Under the pieces are notes generated by a model. It was not told where the DNA came from, ran no database searches, and saw nothing but the letters and a program-made list of their open reading frames with translations. From positions 3,780,001 through 3,844,000 of the forward strand of contig NZ_CP021382.1 in assembly GCF_002162135.1 (NCBI RefSeq): DNA of 64,000 nt. Reading direction: 5' to 3'. Below are positions 27,840-37,589 of the stretch, piece by piece (position 1 is the first letter of the stretch; every line of letters begins with the position of its first letter). Source of the DNA: Cellvibrio sp. PSBB006 (GTDB lineage: Bacteria; Pseudomonadota; Gammaproteobacteria; Pseudomonadales; Cellvibrionaceae). A program made the translations under genes and the position numbers.

Positions 27840-28214
27840 TTACAGCAAGCGTGCTTGCCGTGCGCACCAGCCGAGACTGGTGAGGATAATGGCGCCTGAT
27901 AGCAAGGCACCCAGCTTGATCATGGTGACTGGCTCCACACCTGAGAAGCTGCTGCCGACTACCAGGCCGATGTCTTGCACCGGTAACTGGCTGAACACGA
28001 GGCCGCTGATCAGTGCCAATGGAACACCGGTAATCAGCCATTGGGTGCGGCGGCTGAGCGCCGGCCGGTTGTCGAGCTGCGCCATGACGCCGGCGGTAAA
28101 GCCGTCATCCGCCAGATACTCCTGGCTGTTGCGCAGTTGTCGGGCCAGCAATTGGTCGAATTCGTCGGGTGAGTTCATGGTAGATGGTTGATAAGGGTCA
28201 ATGGGTTTGATCAT
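27840..28214 (-). CDS. probable anti-sigma factor / membrane regulator
   Basis: The 124-residue product has a soluble N-terminus and two hydrophobic segments at about residues 58-76 and 96-115. It overlaps the ECF sigma gene by four bases, the classical sigma/anti-sigma arrangement. It has no clear zinc-binding ASD motif, so it may be a divergent anti-sigma protein. An ATG at 28178 is an alternative start. The stimulus is unknown. Confidence 0.65.
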   Translation of the reverse strand: MIKPIDPYQPSTMNSPDEFDQLLARQLRNSQEYLADDGFTAGVMAQLDNRPALSRRTQWLITGVPLALISGLVFSQLPVQDIGLVVGSSFSGVEPVTMIKLGALLSGAIILTSLGWCARQARLL

Positions 28215-28753
28215 ACGACTTCACTCCAGGATGACAAGAGCTTTTGCAGTTTTTGTTTGCCCCGCGCGATGTGGGTTTTGACCGTGCCGAGCGGCAGGCT
28301 CATGATCTCCGCCGCTTCGTCATGGGAAAACCCGTCTTCATAGCACAGGCGAATAGCCAGCTGTTGGGCCGCGCTCAATTGCTCCATGGCTGACGCCACA
28401 TCCTTTTTCGCCGCGAATTGCTGTAGCTCGCACACCTCCGTTTCGGCATCTTCGTTTTCTTCCAGTTCACACCAGTCGATCTTTTTGGCGCGCCAGCGGT
28501 TGGCGGCGATGTTAAAGGCGATGCGATACAACCAGGTGGAGAACTTCGCCTCCGCACGAAATCCTGCCAGCGCGGCATACGCCTTGATAAAGGTTTCCTG
28601 GGCGAGGTCATCGGCAAGATGAACATCGCCATTGCACAGGCGCCGCGCCCACAAGCGCAGTTGCGATTGATAACGCAAGACCAGCTGCGCAAACGCATGC
28701 TGGTCTTTAACGTTAACAGCCCGCGCAATCAGGTCCTGATCGGAGACCGACAT
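28211..28753 (-). CDS. ECF-type RNA polymerase sigma-70 factor
   Basis: The 180-residue protein has sigma-70 region 2 (about 25-95, with DLAQETFIKAYAALAGFR and FSTWLYRIAFNIAANRWR) and region 4 (about 120-175, with SHDEAAEIMSLPLGTVKTHI). It redirects RNA polymerase to a small regulon. It is followed by its probable anti-sigma gene (four-base overlap) and preceded by a membrane-protein gene in the same direction, 5 bases away. Confidence 0.92.
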   Translation of the reverse strand: MSVSDQDLIARAVNVKDQHAFAQLVLRYQSQLRLWARRLCNGDVHLADDLAQETFIKAYAALAGFRAEAKFSTWLYRIAFNIAANRWRAKKIDWCELEENEDAETEVCELQQFAAKKDVASAMEQLSAAQQLAIRLCYEDGFSHDEAAEIMSLPLGTVKTHIARGKQKLQKLLSSWSEVV

Positions 28754-28758
28754 CGTGT

Positions 28759-29463
28759 TTAGTCCTGGATCTTCTGTTGCGCAGTTTTGTTGTCAGCCAG
28801 CTTCCACACCACTAACTGTGAAATACCCAGACCAATCATGATGAAGCCTACAGCGCCGATGCTGATACCCAACAATATCGTCAGGAAGATCAGCAGGCCG
28901 GTGCCGATACCGATATTTTTGACCCCCTTGCGCAGGTTGTCCTCCGCGACCGCGCTGCTGGCCTCGTCGCCGCGCAAGAGTTCCAGCGGCACATCCTTTC
29001 CGGCAGCCAGCAGTTGCGCAATGTTCTCGCTTTGCTGGCGTTCGCGGCGTGCCTTGGCGCGGTAATGCATCATCATCAGGACAATGACCAGGATGATCGG
29101 GCCACCGAAGATAAAGAAGATGGCAAACAGTGGAATCAGCAACGTCGCGTCATAATCATTGTTTGAGTCAAATGCCCCCTCAAATTCCCGCTCCAGGTTG
29201 CGTGAAATGTGCTCGGCGATCTGCTGCTCCAGTATTTCTCCCTGAGTGCCATGGCCGGCTGGGTGGTCTGGAATGGTTGGCACCGCCATAGGTTTGCTCG
29301 GAATGGGCGCAAGAGCCGGTGCCGGCGCGCTGCTTGCCGGAGGCGTGATATCCGGTGTTTGGGACTCTTCCGCCCAGACCTGCATCGCCAACAGCAAGCA
29401 CAGCAAAAGTCCGATACGGTTAATCAAACCGGTATGAAACATTCGGGAGGCAATTAACTCCAT
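28759..29463 (-). CDS. membrane protein (DUF6249-like) in sigma-factor operon
   Basis: The start ATG at 29463 follows GAGGATTTT; a longer version adds 39 residues with no support. The 234-residue protein has a signal-like segment (about 13-30), a Pro-rich stretch, one hydrophobic segment near 110-135 and two more near 185-230. This is the DUF6249 pattern. It is the first gene of the operon with the ECF sigma and anti-sigma genes, so it may be part of the stress-sensing path. Confidence 0.7.
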   Translation of the reverse strand: MELIASRMFHTGLINRIGLLLCLLLAMQVWAEESQTPDITPPASSAPAPALAPIPSKPMAVPTIPDHPAGHGTQGEILEQQIAEHISRNLEREFEGAFDSNNDYDATLLIPLFAIFFIFGGPIILVIVLMMMHYRAKARRERQQSENIAQLLAAGKDVPLELLRGDEASSAVAEDNLRKGVKNIGIGTGLLIFLTILLGISIGAVGFIMIGLGISQLVVWKLADNKTAQQKIQD

Positions 29464-29716
29464 AACAAAATCCTCGTGGTCATAAAGTGCGGCTGCAATC
29501 AGCGCCGTTAATGCTGTGACGCATCCGGGGTGCGTTTTGGATTCAGGCGGCAGCATTATATTAACGATCCCTGCGTCCACCGTTCAGGATTCTTTATTGA
29601 TCCACAAAACCCGCTTGGCGCCCGATGATGGGTCACGTAGACTCGGATTCCTCATCGTGTATAGATCGGGCGGTGACTTGCCCGTTATGTTCTATTGATT
29701 GAAAGGAAGGCTTCCC

Positions 29717-31144
29717 TTGTTATCGACGTTATGCCGCATGACGGCACATGTGTCCTGGTGGATGGTGTTGGTCGTATGTGTAGCAGCCATACTCCCTTTG
29801 CAGGCACAAACCACTACTGCCGACAAAATCGCACCTCCCTCTTCCAGTGCGCAACGCTTGTATGCCGCAGCCAAAAAAGACCTGTTGCAATTGCGTGTGC
29901 TGTTGCGCAACGGGCGCAGTCAATCCACCACCGGCTCCGGTTTTTTATTGGGTGAAGGCAACCTGGCCGTCACCAATTACCATGTCATCTCGCAAATTGC
30001 ACTGGAGCCCGAGACCTATGTGGGCGAATACGTGGACACCGACGGTAAAAAAGGCACGGTGGAATTGATTGCCGTGGATGTGCTGCGCGATCTGGCGATA
30101 GTGCGGGTGGATCGCACGGGTACCGGTTCCTTTCAGTTGCCGGATGATCTGCAGGCACTGGAACAAGGCGAGGATCTTTATTCATTGGGTAACCCGCTGG
30201 ACCTGGGATTTGCAATCTCCGAGGGCACCTACAACGGCATCAGTCGCCGTGGTTTCTCTGATCACCTGATGTTTACCGGCCCGCTGAACCCCGGTATGAG
30301 TGGCGGCCCCAACATCACTGCGGCTGGTGATATTGCCGGCGTGAATGTGTCTCATCGGCGCGATGGAGAGCTGGTCAGTTTTCTTGTGCCCGCCCGCTAT
30401 CTGCAACAACTGGTGACGACTGCCCAAAGCCGGGAGACACCGCCGACCGATTTCAAACCCATCATCGGTGAACAATTGCTGGAGTATCAGCAAGTCATGA
30501 TGGATCACCTGTTGAGTGAGCCGCTGACCAGCAAGACGCTCGGGCCCTATCAAATCCCGGTGCGCGAGTCGGAGCAATTGCGCTGCTGGGGCAATTCGGA
30601 AGACAACACCCAGGAAGGCTATACCACTGACAGTATTTATTGCGGTATGGAATCGGTGGTGTTTATCTCCGGTAATTTGCAGACCGGTCGTGTGTCCTTT
30701 GATCATCAATTGGTTCGCAGTAAAAAAGATAATGCTTTGCGCTTTTCGCGATTGGTCAGCGACAGTTTCAGCCACCAGATCTGGAGCAGTCATCGCAGCG
30801 AAGAAGTCACCGCGCAACAATGCACAGAAGAATTTGTAGCTAACGATCAGCTACCCATGCGCGCGGTGCTGTGTGCTTCGGCCTATCGCAAATTTGCCGG
30901 CTTGTACAACTTTACCCTGCTGACCATCACCACTGACGATGCCTTGATGAGTGTAAAAAGTTTGTACGAGTTGCGTGGTATTTCCTACGACAACGGCATG
31001 GCGCTAACGCGGAAATTGTTAAACGCGGTCACGCGTCAGGCGGATAGCGTTAACGCAGAAAATCCTGTTGAAGAAGCATCAGCCGCTGAGGTGCCGGCGG
31101 ATGAAACAACAGCGAATGACAAAACAGGAGGCGAAGCAGAATGA
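29717..31144 (+). CDS. secreted trypsin-like serine protease (S1C, DegP-like)
   Basis: I chose the TTG at 29717, with AAGGAAGG upstream; an earlier TTG at 29699 or a later ATG at 29738 are alternatives. A hydrophobic leader ends near VAAILPLQAQ. The S1 catalytic triad is visible: H in VTNYHVIS, D in RDLAIVRVD and S in NPGMSGGPN. There is no PDZ domain; the C-terminal 230 residues are a separate unknown domain. It should act on periplasmic proteins. It overlaps the next, FHA-domain gene by four bases, pairing a protease with a phospho-peptide-reading membrane protein. Confidence 0.82.
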   Translation: MLSTLCRMTAHVSWWMVLVVCVAAILPLQAQTTTADKIAPPSSSAQRLYAAAKKDLLQLRVLLRNGRSQSTTGSGFLLGEGNLAVTNYHVISQIALEPETYVGEYVDTDGKKGTVELIAVDVLRDLAIVRVDRTGTGSFQLPDDLQALEQGEDLYSLGNPLDLGFAISEGTYNGISRRGFSDHLMFTGPLNPGMSGGPNITAAGDIAGVNVSHRRDGELVSFLVPARYLQQLVTTAQSRETPPTDFKPIIGEQLLEYQQVMMDHLLSEPLTSKTLGPYQIPVRESEQLRCWGNSEDNTQEGYTTDSIYCGMESVVFISGNLQTGRVSFDHQLVRSKKDNALRFSRLVSDSFSHQIWSSHRSEEVTAQQCTEEFVANDQLPMRAVLCASAYRKFAGLYNFTLLTITTDDALMSVKSLYELRGISYDNGMALTRKLLNAVTRQADSVNAENPVEEASAAEVPADETTANDKTGGEAE

Positions 31145-32157
31145 GTCACGCCTTCTTTGTTGAAATCGTTACGCGCAACGGCGATGTAAAACAGCGTTAT
31201 CCTTTTCACGCGTTGCCCCTGCGCATCGGACGCGCCTACGACAACGACATTATTCTGGATGATCCGCACACGGCGGCCCATCACGCCATCATCGAAGCCA
31301 CGGAATCCGGTGAGTTAATCATTCGCAGCCTGGAATCGCGCAACGGCATTGTGCACAAGCGGCAACGCGTTCCGCAGCAAGTGTTGGATGGCCACACGAC
31401 GGTTCGCCTTGGTCATACTAATCTGCGCGTGCGGCAGCGGGATTTTGTGGTCGCGGAAGAGTTGACCGATTCCACCAACCATCATTGGGAAGGTTGGCCG
31501 CCTATGCTCGCGGGCCTGGTATTGCTCGCGCTGCAGGCATCTTTTGCGCATTGGCTCGGTCAGACTGGTAAAACCGAGCTGCTGGATTACCTGAGCGAAA
31601 TCGCCACCGTGGTCATCAGCATGGTGTTCTGGAGTGGCGCCTGGGCCTTGGTCAATCATCTTTTCAGTGGTCAATTACGATTCGGACGGCATTTGTTTAT
31701 TGCGGCCAGCGGATTAATGGTCGGAGAATTATGGAGCCTGCTGAGCGCTTACTTGGCCTACGCCTTCTCGCTGGAATTTTTTACCCGATATTCAGCGCAT
31801 TTTGACACGGTCATCATCGCCGTCGTTTTATTTTTCCACATGACCACCGTCATTCCCCGGCGACGGCGGCAATGGGGCGCGCTGGCTGTGCTATTAACAG
31901 TAGGCGCCATGGGGCTAAGCTTTATTAACAGCTATCAGAACAGCGGCCGCCTTGCCGGCGAGCTTTATATGCACACGCTCTTGCCCCCCAGTCTGCGGCA
32001 AAGCCAGGATCATTCAGTCGATGAATTTATGGAGCAGGCCCAGAAGATGAAGGGCGGACTGGATAAGGCGCAGCAGGAAGAAATAGATCCGGACGAATTG
32101 GAAGATGGTGCGGAACCTGAAGATACACCGGAGCAAGAAGAGCAAGAGCCGGAGTAA
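31141..32157 (+). CDS. FHA-domain multi-pass membrane protein
   Basis: The 338-residue product has an N-terminal FHA domain (residues about 25-95), with LRIGRAYDNDIILDD and the later SRNGI that replace the usual S-x2-H and N-G motifs in part, followed by at least four hydrophobic segments (about 120-140, 155-175, 180-205, 220-240) and an acidic C-terminal tail. The FHA fold binds phosphothreonine. It is co-translated with the preceding S1C protease through a four-base overlap, so the pair may form a signalling unit. Confidence 0.82.
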   Translation: MSHAFFVEIVTRNGDVKQRYPFHALPLRIGRAYDNDIILDDPHTAAHHAIIEATESGELIIRSLESRNGIVHKRQRVPQQVLDGHTTVRLGHTNLRVRQRDFVVAEELTDSTNHHWEGWPPMLAGLVLLALQASFAHWLGQTGKTELLDYLSEIATVVISMVFWSGAWALVNHLFSGQLRFGRHLFIAASGLMVGELWSLLSAYLAYAFSLEFFTRYSAHFDTVIIAVVLFFHMTTVIPRRRRQWGALAVLLTVGAMGLSFINSYQNSGRLAGELYMHTLLPPSLRQSQDHSVDEFMEQAQKMKGGLDKAQQEEIDPDELEDGAEPEDTPEQEEQEPE

Positions 32158-32498
32158 TCCGCTCTTTTTGTTTCAGGTTTTTCTATTGAAATATGGCGCT
32201 TGATTGGAAAAGAAAATGATGTGCAGGCGCCTGACATCAAGATGCTCGATAAGCCCGAGAACTAGCGTGTAAACTGTTGGAGATGATCACCACAAGCAAT
32301 GTCTCCAGGTAATTTTTGTATCTGAGGTCGGATGGGGCGTAGCAGCGTGTAAAGATAAACGAATCTTTACAGTGATAATCGCCTCTTTTATAGCAAATAA
32401 CGCACAACGACATGGCGTGCCCACTGGTAGTATGTGCTATATATTCAGCCGTAGCGGTAACATGCTTTTTAAATAACACAATCGGATAACAATTTCTG
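32158..32498. other. 341-bp intergenic region
   Basis: No credible gene was found; the few open frames on either strand have no start or composition support. It probably contains the promoter for the gene at 32499. Confidence 0.5.
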
Positions 32499-32801
32499 AT
32501 GGACGAATGCGAAAAAATAGCGACGAGCCGACTATTGCACCGTGAGCTGTACGAATGGGAGAAATCCCTCGTCGAATACTACCAGCGCTTCGGCGTACCG
32601 GTTGAGCTGATCGTCGATGAAGCCCTGCGGTTGTCTTATCGGGTAACGGTGGATTGGATTGACTCGATGCTCGATGGCAAGACGCTTACCATCGAAGAAA
32701 AAACCATTATCAAAAGCCTGCTCAACCTCGGCAAAACCCCCCGCGAAATCGCCACCCACATCCTCGCCTGCCGTCGCGATATTGAACCGAATCAGTATTG
32801 A
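32499..32801 (+). CDS. small alpha-helical conserved-looking protein, 100 aa
   Basis: The 100-residue product is soluble and helical, with the C-terminal segment SLLNLGKTPREIATHILACR resembling a helix-turn-helix-like unit. It is not recognised. It sits alone in front of the tRNA-Phe region. Its codon use resembles the neighbouring core genes. Confidence 0.6.
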   Translation: MDECEKIATSRLLHRELYEWEKSLVEYYQRFGVPVELIVDEALRLSYRVTVDWIDSMLDGKTLTIEEKTIIKSLLNLGKTPREIATHILACRRDIEPNQY

Positions 32802-33030
32802 TTGTTTGCGACGTTATTTCTGCTTAAAAAATTTCTACGCTGATTGTTTCAATAAATACTTGAGAAGTTAATGCGTTTGATTTGCTTGCTGTGCGAATCT
32901 CGTTAGCTTTGCATGACTATTGAATTGAAAGGCCGCTGATTTTTCTGGATTTCCAAATCAACGGTGAAATGAGGGCTGATAAAGCGGGCAACGTTTATAG
33001 GGTAGATGTAGCGATTTGCCAAAAAGCAAA

Positions 33031-33058
33031 AAAGGCCCGATCCGAAGATCGAGCCTTT
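33031..33058 (-). terminator. terminator of tRNA-Phe
   Basis: The hairpin AGGCTCGATC-TTCG-GATCGGGCCT on the minus strand lies 14 bases downstream of the tRNA and is followed by a run of T on that strand. This is a typical Rho-independent terminator. Confidence 0.85.
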
Positions 33059-33071
33059 TTTGTGTAATTCA

Positions 33072-33147
33072 TGGTGCCCAGAGGCGGAATCGAACCACCG
33101 ACACGAGGATTTTCAATCCACTGCTCTACCGACTGAGCTATCTGGGC
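33072..33147 (-). tRNA. tRNA-Phe (anticodon GAA)
   Basis: Read on the minus strand, the 76-nt gene begins GCCCAGATAGCTCAGTCGG and ends in an encoded CCA. The anticodon loop TTGAAAA carries anticodon GAA (Phe), and the T-arm GGTTCGATTCC is canonical. It is followed by a terminator and lies by yggX, the frequent order in gammaproteobacteria. Confidence 0.97.
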
Positions 33148-33255
33148 TGGAACCTTGCTTGCGCAAGAGGCGCGTATTAAACCCGCTCGGCCAGGTTGAG
33201 TCAAGCCTGCGGCAGTAATTTTGTCCTCTTTCTCCGCTATCTTTATGCCGATTGG

Positions 33256-33531
33256 TTATTTATTGCTCGGCGGCACGTAGCCTTCCGCCGCGTCGTAGTC
33301 TTCCCCGGAGAGGAAGCGTGTCATTTGCTCCGCCAGGTAGGTGCGAGCGCCCATGTCCATCAGGCTGAGGCGTTTTTCATTGATCAGCATGGTCTGGTGC
33401 GCCATCCATTCCTGCCAGGCTTTTTTGGAGATATTGTCGTAGATGTCCTGGCCTTTGGCGCCGGGGTACGGCGGTTGGTCGAGACCTTCCAGTTCCTGTT
33501 TGTATTTGCGACAGAAAACGGTACGAGGCAT
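33256..33531 (-). CDS. yggX: YggX-type Fe(II)/Fe-S trafficking protein
   Basis: The 91-residue protein starts at 33531 ([17 protein letters not shown]) and has the family signature [20 protein letters not shown] and the conserved C7. It protects Fe-S clusters, including MutY, against oxidative damage. In many gammaproteobacteria yggX follows mutY directly; here an ABC exporter gene and a GH2 gene sit between them. The length is standard. Confidence 0.95.
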   Translation of the reverse strand: MPRTVFCRKYKQELEGLDQPPYPGAKGQDIYDNISKKAWQEWMAHQTMLINEKRLSLMDMGARTYLAEQMTRFLSGEDYDAAEGYVPPSNK

Positions 33532-33639
33532 GGTGAATCCTCCTGCTAAATTCGGGAGCGCGCAGGATAACGGCGGAGCCCGGTGGATGCCAGCGGTTTG
33601 CGCACCCGGCATCAGCCGGGTGCGTAGGTGACGGTAAAA

Positions 33640-35484
33640 TTATTCCTGTGTCGCCGGCTTGGCTTTTTCCTGATAATAATCGCGCAGTACATAAAACGCT
33701 TTTTTCTTGATGCCTTTATTGGACACCACGCCCTTGCGATTAAAGTCGTCTTGTATGCCGTTGAGCAAGCGGCGTGGCGAGCGGAAGTCCGCCAGAATCC
33801 AGGGCGAGGTGCCGACGTAGCCGTCGATCTTGTCTAGCATCGCGAGGGTTTTCAGGTAGATGCTTTCCTGATACTCCTCGGTCCAGATGGTGTTGGCATC
33901 GCCGTGGTAACCCTGCTTGGCGCCGCCGCCGAATTCGCTGATAAATACCGGCTTGTTGTAAGGAATTTCCCAGGTGACGTGCTCTGCTTTTTCCGGCAGA
34001 CCATCGTACCAACCGATGTACTGATTAAAGCTCACCAGATCGACCAGTTCGGCGAGGGGATCTTCTACCACTGCGATGTTGGGGTTGTCGCTGCGATAAT
34101 GTTTTTCCATCGCGGCGCTGAGTAAGCGCGTGTTATCCAGTGAGCGCGCTTTTTTGGCCAGGCGGGCGAGAAAACGATTGCGCGCATCGGACACGGGCGT
34201 TTCATTGGCGAGCGACCAGATGATAATGGCCGCGCGATTTTTATCGCGTTCGATCATCGCGCTGAGTTGATCTTCGGCATTTTGGTAAGTGGCTTCGTTA
34301 GTCCAATTGATGGTCCAGTACACGGGAATTTCCGACCAAACCAATAAACCCATTTCATCGGCGAGGCGTACCATGTCTTCGTTGTGCGGATAATGGGCAA
34401 GACGCACAAAATTCGCGTTCAAATCCTTGGCCCAGAGGAGCAATTGTTTCGCTTCGCCTTTGTTGCGCACACGCCCGCCGTTCTCGGCTGAATATTCTTC
34501 GTGCACGGAAATGCCACGCAGGAACAATGGCTCGCCATTAAGCAGCAATTGTTTTCCTTTGGTGGTGATGGTGCGCAAACCGACCTTGTCGGTTAACGTG
34601 TCTGCACCTGACTGGAATTCAACGGTATAGCGTTGGGGATTTTCCGGTGACCAGAGCTGCGCATCGGGTACCGAAAAGCGGAAACTTGCCAGCCCATTTT
34701 TATCTGCCTTGAGCGTTTGTTTGATGTTCAATTCAGGCAGCGCCAGTTGAACCGTTTCACCACCTTTGGCGCCGTCAATCAATACGCTGCCGGACACTGT
34801 TTTATTTTCCAGCGATGTCAGTGCAATGGTGTAGTCGCGAATAAATGTTTCCGGCACAATCACCAATTGCACGGTGCGCGTAATGCCACCGTAGTTCCAC
34901 CAGTCGGTGTTTAACGTGGGCACGGCATCGGCGTGACGTTTGTTGTCGACTTTGATGATCAGGGAATTGCCTTGCGCTTTTATCTTGTCGGTAATTTCAT
35001 AGTGAAACGGTGTGAATCCACCGACGTGGACGCCCAATTTCTTCCCATTTAAATACACATCTGCCCGGTAATTTATTGCACCGAAATACACAAAGGCGCG
35101 ATCCGTGTCTTGCATGGCCGGCGCATCAAATGTTTTGCGATACCAGACACTGCCTTCGTAGTAATAGAGTTTTTCGTTTTGCGTATTCCAGTCGCCGGGG
35201 ACTTGTAGGGTGGGGGCTTTGTCAAAATCGTATTCCACCAGGTCGGTGGATTTTTGCATCTTCGAGTCGGTAAAGAAGGCGTTGACGGAAGGGTTTTTCT
35301 GTTGGTCAAAGGGCTCATAACGGTAGTTGTAAAAACCGTTTTCATAGGGATCAACAATGATGCGCCATTCGCCGTTGAGTGAGTGGGTGTCGCGTGTATA
35401 AACCTGTAGCGCCGTGTCGGCAGCGCTTGCCATGCCACTGAACAACACGGCAAGCCAGCCCAGGCTATGAATGATTTTTTTCAC
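33640..35484 (-). CDS. secreted GH2 beta-glycosidase (glucuronidase/galactosidase type)
   Basis: The 614-residue product has a signal peptide (1-21) and the three-part GH2 N-terminal sandwich, immunoglobulin-like and TIM-barrel layout. The acid/base is E428 (SLANETP) and the nucleophile E517 (FISEFGGGAK), with the SVHEEY block upstream. It is close to beta-glucuronidase-like GH2 enzymes, but galactosidase or another GH2 activity cannot be excluded. It sits between the ABC exporter and yggX, breaking the usual mutY-yggX pairing. Confidence 0.85.
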   Translation of the reverse strand: MKKIIHSLGWLAVLFSGMASAADTALQVYTRDTHSLNGEWRIIVDPYENGFYNYRYEPFDQQKNPSVNAFFTDSKMQKSTDLVEYDFDKAPTLQVPGDWNTQNEKLYYYEGSVWYRKTFDAPAMQDTDRAFVYFGAINYRADVYLNGKKLGVHVGGFTPFHYEITDKIKAQGNSLIIKVDNKRHADAVPTLNTDWWNYGGITRTVQLVIVPETFIRDYTIALTSLENKTVSGSVLIDGAKGGETVQLALPELNIKQTLKADKNGLASFRFSVPDAQLWSPENPQRYTVEFQSGADTLTDKVGLRTITTKGKQLLLNGEPLFLRGISVHEEYSAENGGRVRNKGEAKQLLLWAKDLNANFVRLAHYPHNEDMVRLADEMGLLVWSEIPVYWTINWTNEATYQNAEDQLSAMIERDKNRAAIIIWSLANETPVSDARNRFLARLAKKARSLDNTRLLSAAMEKHYRSDNPNIAVVEDPLAELVDLVSFNQYIGWYDGLPEKAEHVTWEIPYNKPVFISEFGGGAKQGYHGDANTIWTEEYQESIYLKTLAMLDKIDGYVGTSPWILADFRSPRRLLNGIQDDFNRKGVVSNKGIKKKAFYVLRDYYQEKAKPATQE

Positions 35485-35710
35485 AGTGAGTCTCCCATTA
35501 TTATCGGGTTATTGTGCGGATGTTCTCGCCCCTCTGGTGTGGGCTTGTGCAGGTATCAATTTATGCAGAGATCAATAGGCCACAAAGCCTAACAGCTCAG
35601 GCTTTGTGGCGGGAAATTTTTTACCCAACTTTTTTTACACAGCTTAATGGTGTACCAACTTAATGAGTGCATTGCTGCTACGCAAGTGCACCAGTTCAGG
35701 ATATCCCAAG

Positions 35711-37480
35711 CTATACGACCGGCGTATCCAGCTGGAATTGCAGGCGTGCCAGTTGTCGGTAGAGCGTGTTTTCCGCCAGTAACGCAGTGTGCGTACCGCT
35801 CGCCACAATCCGTCCGGATTGCAGTACGAGGATGCGGTCCGCATTTACCACCGTGGAAAGCCGGTGCGCGATCATCAGTGTGGTGCGGTTTTTCATTAAA
35901 TGTTCCAGCGCTTGTTGCACGACTTGTTCGCTGTTGGAATCCAGTGCGCTGGTGGCTTCGTCGAGTAACAGGATCGGACGGTCGGCGAGAATCGCACGGG
36001 CGATGGCGAGGCGTTGCTTCTGTCCGCCGGACAGCCGAATGCCTCGCTCGCCGAGAAACGTATCCAGGCCTTCCGGCAGCGCCTGGATAAATTCCATCGC
36101 ATAAGCCGCCTCGCACGCGGCGATGACGTCATCGTCATTGGCATCCGGTCGCGCATAGCGCACGTTATCGCGCACACTGGTGGCGAAGATCACCGGGTCT
36201 TGCGGCACCAGGGCAATGTGCCGGCGCACGTCATTGAGATCAGCCGTTGTTAAGTCGATACCGTCGATGCAAATCTTGCCCGCCAGTGGATCGTAAAATC
36301 GTTGCAGGAGTTGAAACACCGTGGTTTTACCTGCGCCGGAGGGCCCGACCAGTGCCACCTTTTCACCGGCGGCTATCTCCAGAGTAAAGCCATCGAATAC
36401 CGGAGTGTCCAGGCGGGTGGGATAGGCAAAACGCACCTGCTGCATGCTCACAGCACCGCGCGCGGGTTGGGGTAAGGGCGTGGGTTGTGGCGCAATGATA
36501 ATGGTGGATGGCGTGGTGAGCAGTTCAACCAGGCGTTCAGTCGCGCCGGCGGCACGTTGTAAATCGCCGATGACTTCGGAGATGGTGCCCATCGCACCGG
36601 CAACCACCACCGCATAAAAAATAAAGGCGGATAGTTCGCCGCCGCTGATGCGCCCGGCTAATACGTCGTGGCCGCCGACCCATAAAATTAATGCAATCGC
36701 ACTGAAGACCAGCGTGATAACGGCAGCAACCAATAAGGCGCGCTGGCGAATACGCGCAACGGCGGTGCTAAACGTATCTTCCACTCGCGCATTAAATTCT
36801 CCCGTGGAAGCCGTCTCGTGACCGTAGGCTTGCACGGTGCGGATTTCGTGGATGACTTCATCGGTATACGCACCGACATCCGCCACGCGATCCTGACTGG
36901 CGCGCGCCAATTTACGCAATCGACGCCCGAAGGTGATGATGGGAACCAATACAAACGGAATAGCCAGTAACACCAACGCCGTTAATTTAAGACTGGTGAT
37001 AGCGAGCATGATCAGGCCGCCGATCAACAACAGAAAATTGCGCAACGCCATGGAGACGCTGGAGCCGATGACCGTTTCCAATTGCGTTGTATCGTTGGTT
37101 AAACGCGATAGCACATCACCGGTACGGTTTTGTTCAAAAAAGGCCGGTGGCAGGGTTAACAGGTGGGCAAACACGCGGCGACGTAAATCAGCGGTAATGC
37201 GTTCACCTAGCCAGGACACGAGATAAAAACGACTGAAGGTCGCGAGGGATAACACCACAATTACACCCAGTAATCCCAATAAGGCGTAATCCAATAACGC
37301 TTCACTGCCAGCAATAAAACCGTGGTCGATAACTTGCTTCAAGCCTTGGCCGATAAACAGGATGCAACTCGCCGCGACGATCAGCGCTATCAGTGCGAGG
37401 GCTATGCGTAAACGGTATGGGCGTAATAAATCAAGCAGTATGCGGCGACGCGATAATGGTTCCGACGTGGCTAAGGACAT
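35711..37480 (-). CDS. MsbA-type ABC transporter (membrane + ATPase domains)
   Basis: The start ATG at 37480 gives a 589-residue protein; a longer frame adds 42 non-conserved residues. Six hydrophobic segments lie in the first 310 residues. The ATPase domain has a Walker A GPSGAGKTT, signature LSGGQKQRLAIARAI, Walker B ILLLDEATSALD, and H-loop MIAHRLS. This is a half-transporter that works as a homodimer, of MsbA or drug/lipid exporter type; the substrate is not determined. It lies between mutY and the GH2 gene. Confidence 0.88.
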   Translation of the reverse strand: MSLATSEPLSRRRILLDLLRPYRLRIALALIALIVAASCILFIGQGLKQVIDHGFIAGSEALLDYALLGLLGVIVVLSLATFSRFYLVSWLGERITADLRRRVFAHLLTLPPAFFEQNRTGDVLSRLTNDTTQLETVIGSSVSMALRNFLLLIGGLIMLAITSLKLTALVLLAIPFVLVPIITFGRRLRKLARASQDRVADVGAYTDEVIHEIRTVQAYGHETASTGEFNARVEDTFSTAVARIRQRALLVAAVITLVFSAIALILWVGGHDVLAGRISGGELSAFIFYAVVVAGAMGTISEVIGDLQRAAGATERLVELLTTPSTIIIAPQPTPLPQPARGAVSMQQVRFAYPTRLDTPVFDGFTLEIAAGEKVALVGPSGAGKTTVFQLLQRFYDPLAGKICIDGIDLTTADLNDVRRHIALVPQDPVIFATSVRDNVRYARPDANDDDVIAACEAAYAMEFIQALPEGLDTFLGERGIRLSGGQKQRLAIARAILADRPILLLDEATSALDSNSEQVVQQALEHLMKNRTTLMIAHRLSTVVNADRILVLQSGRIVASGTHTALLAENTLYRQLARLQFQLDTPVV

Positions 37481-37589
37481 AGTAAAACCCGCAGATGGTG
37501 GGTGAGGTAAGGCGCTGGTGTGGTTGTCACATTGTTGCGGCCAAGTCACGCCCGGCCTTGTAGAACCTGCTTGTACCCGTGGCAAACAA

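Noticed and set aside
33072..35484. Genomic island at tRNA-Phe
   Set aside because: No integrase, no repeat of the tRNA 3' end was found, and yggX directly beside it is the normal core neighbour.
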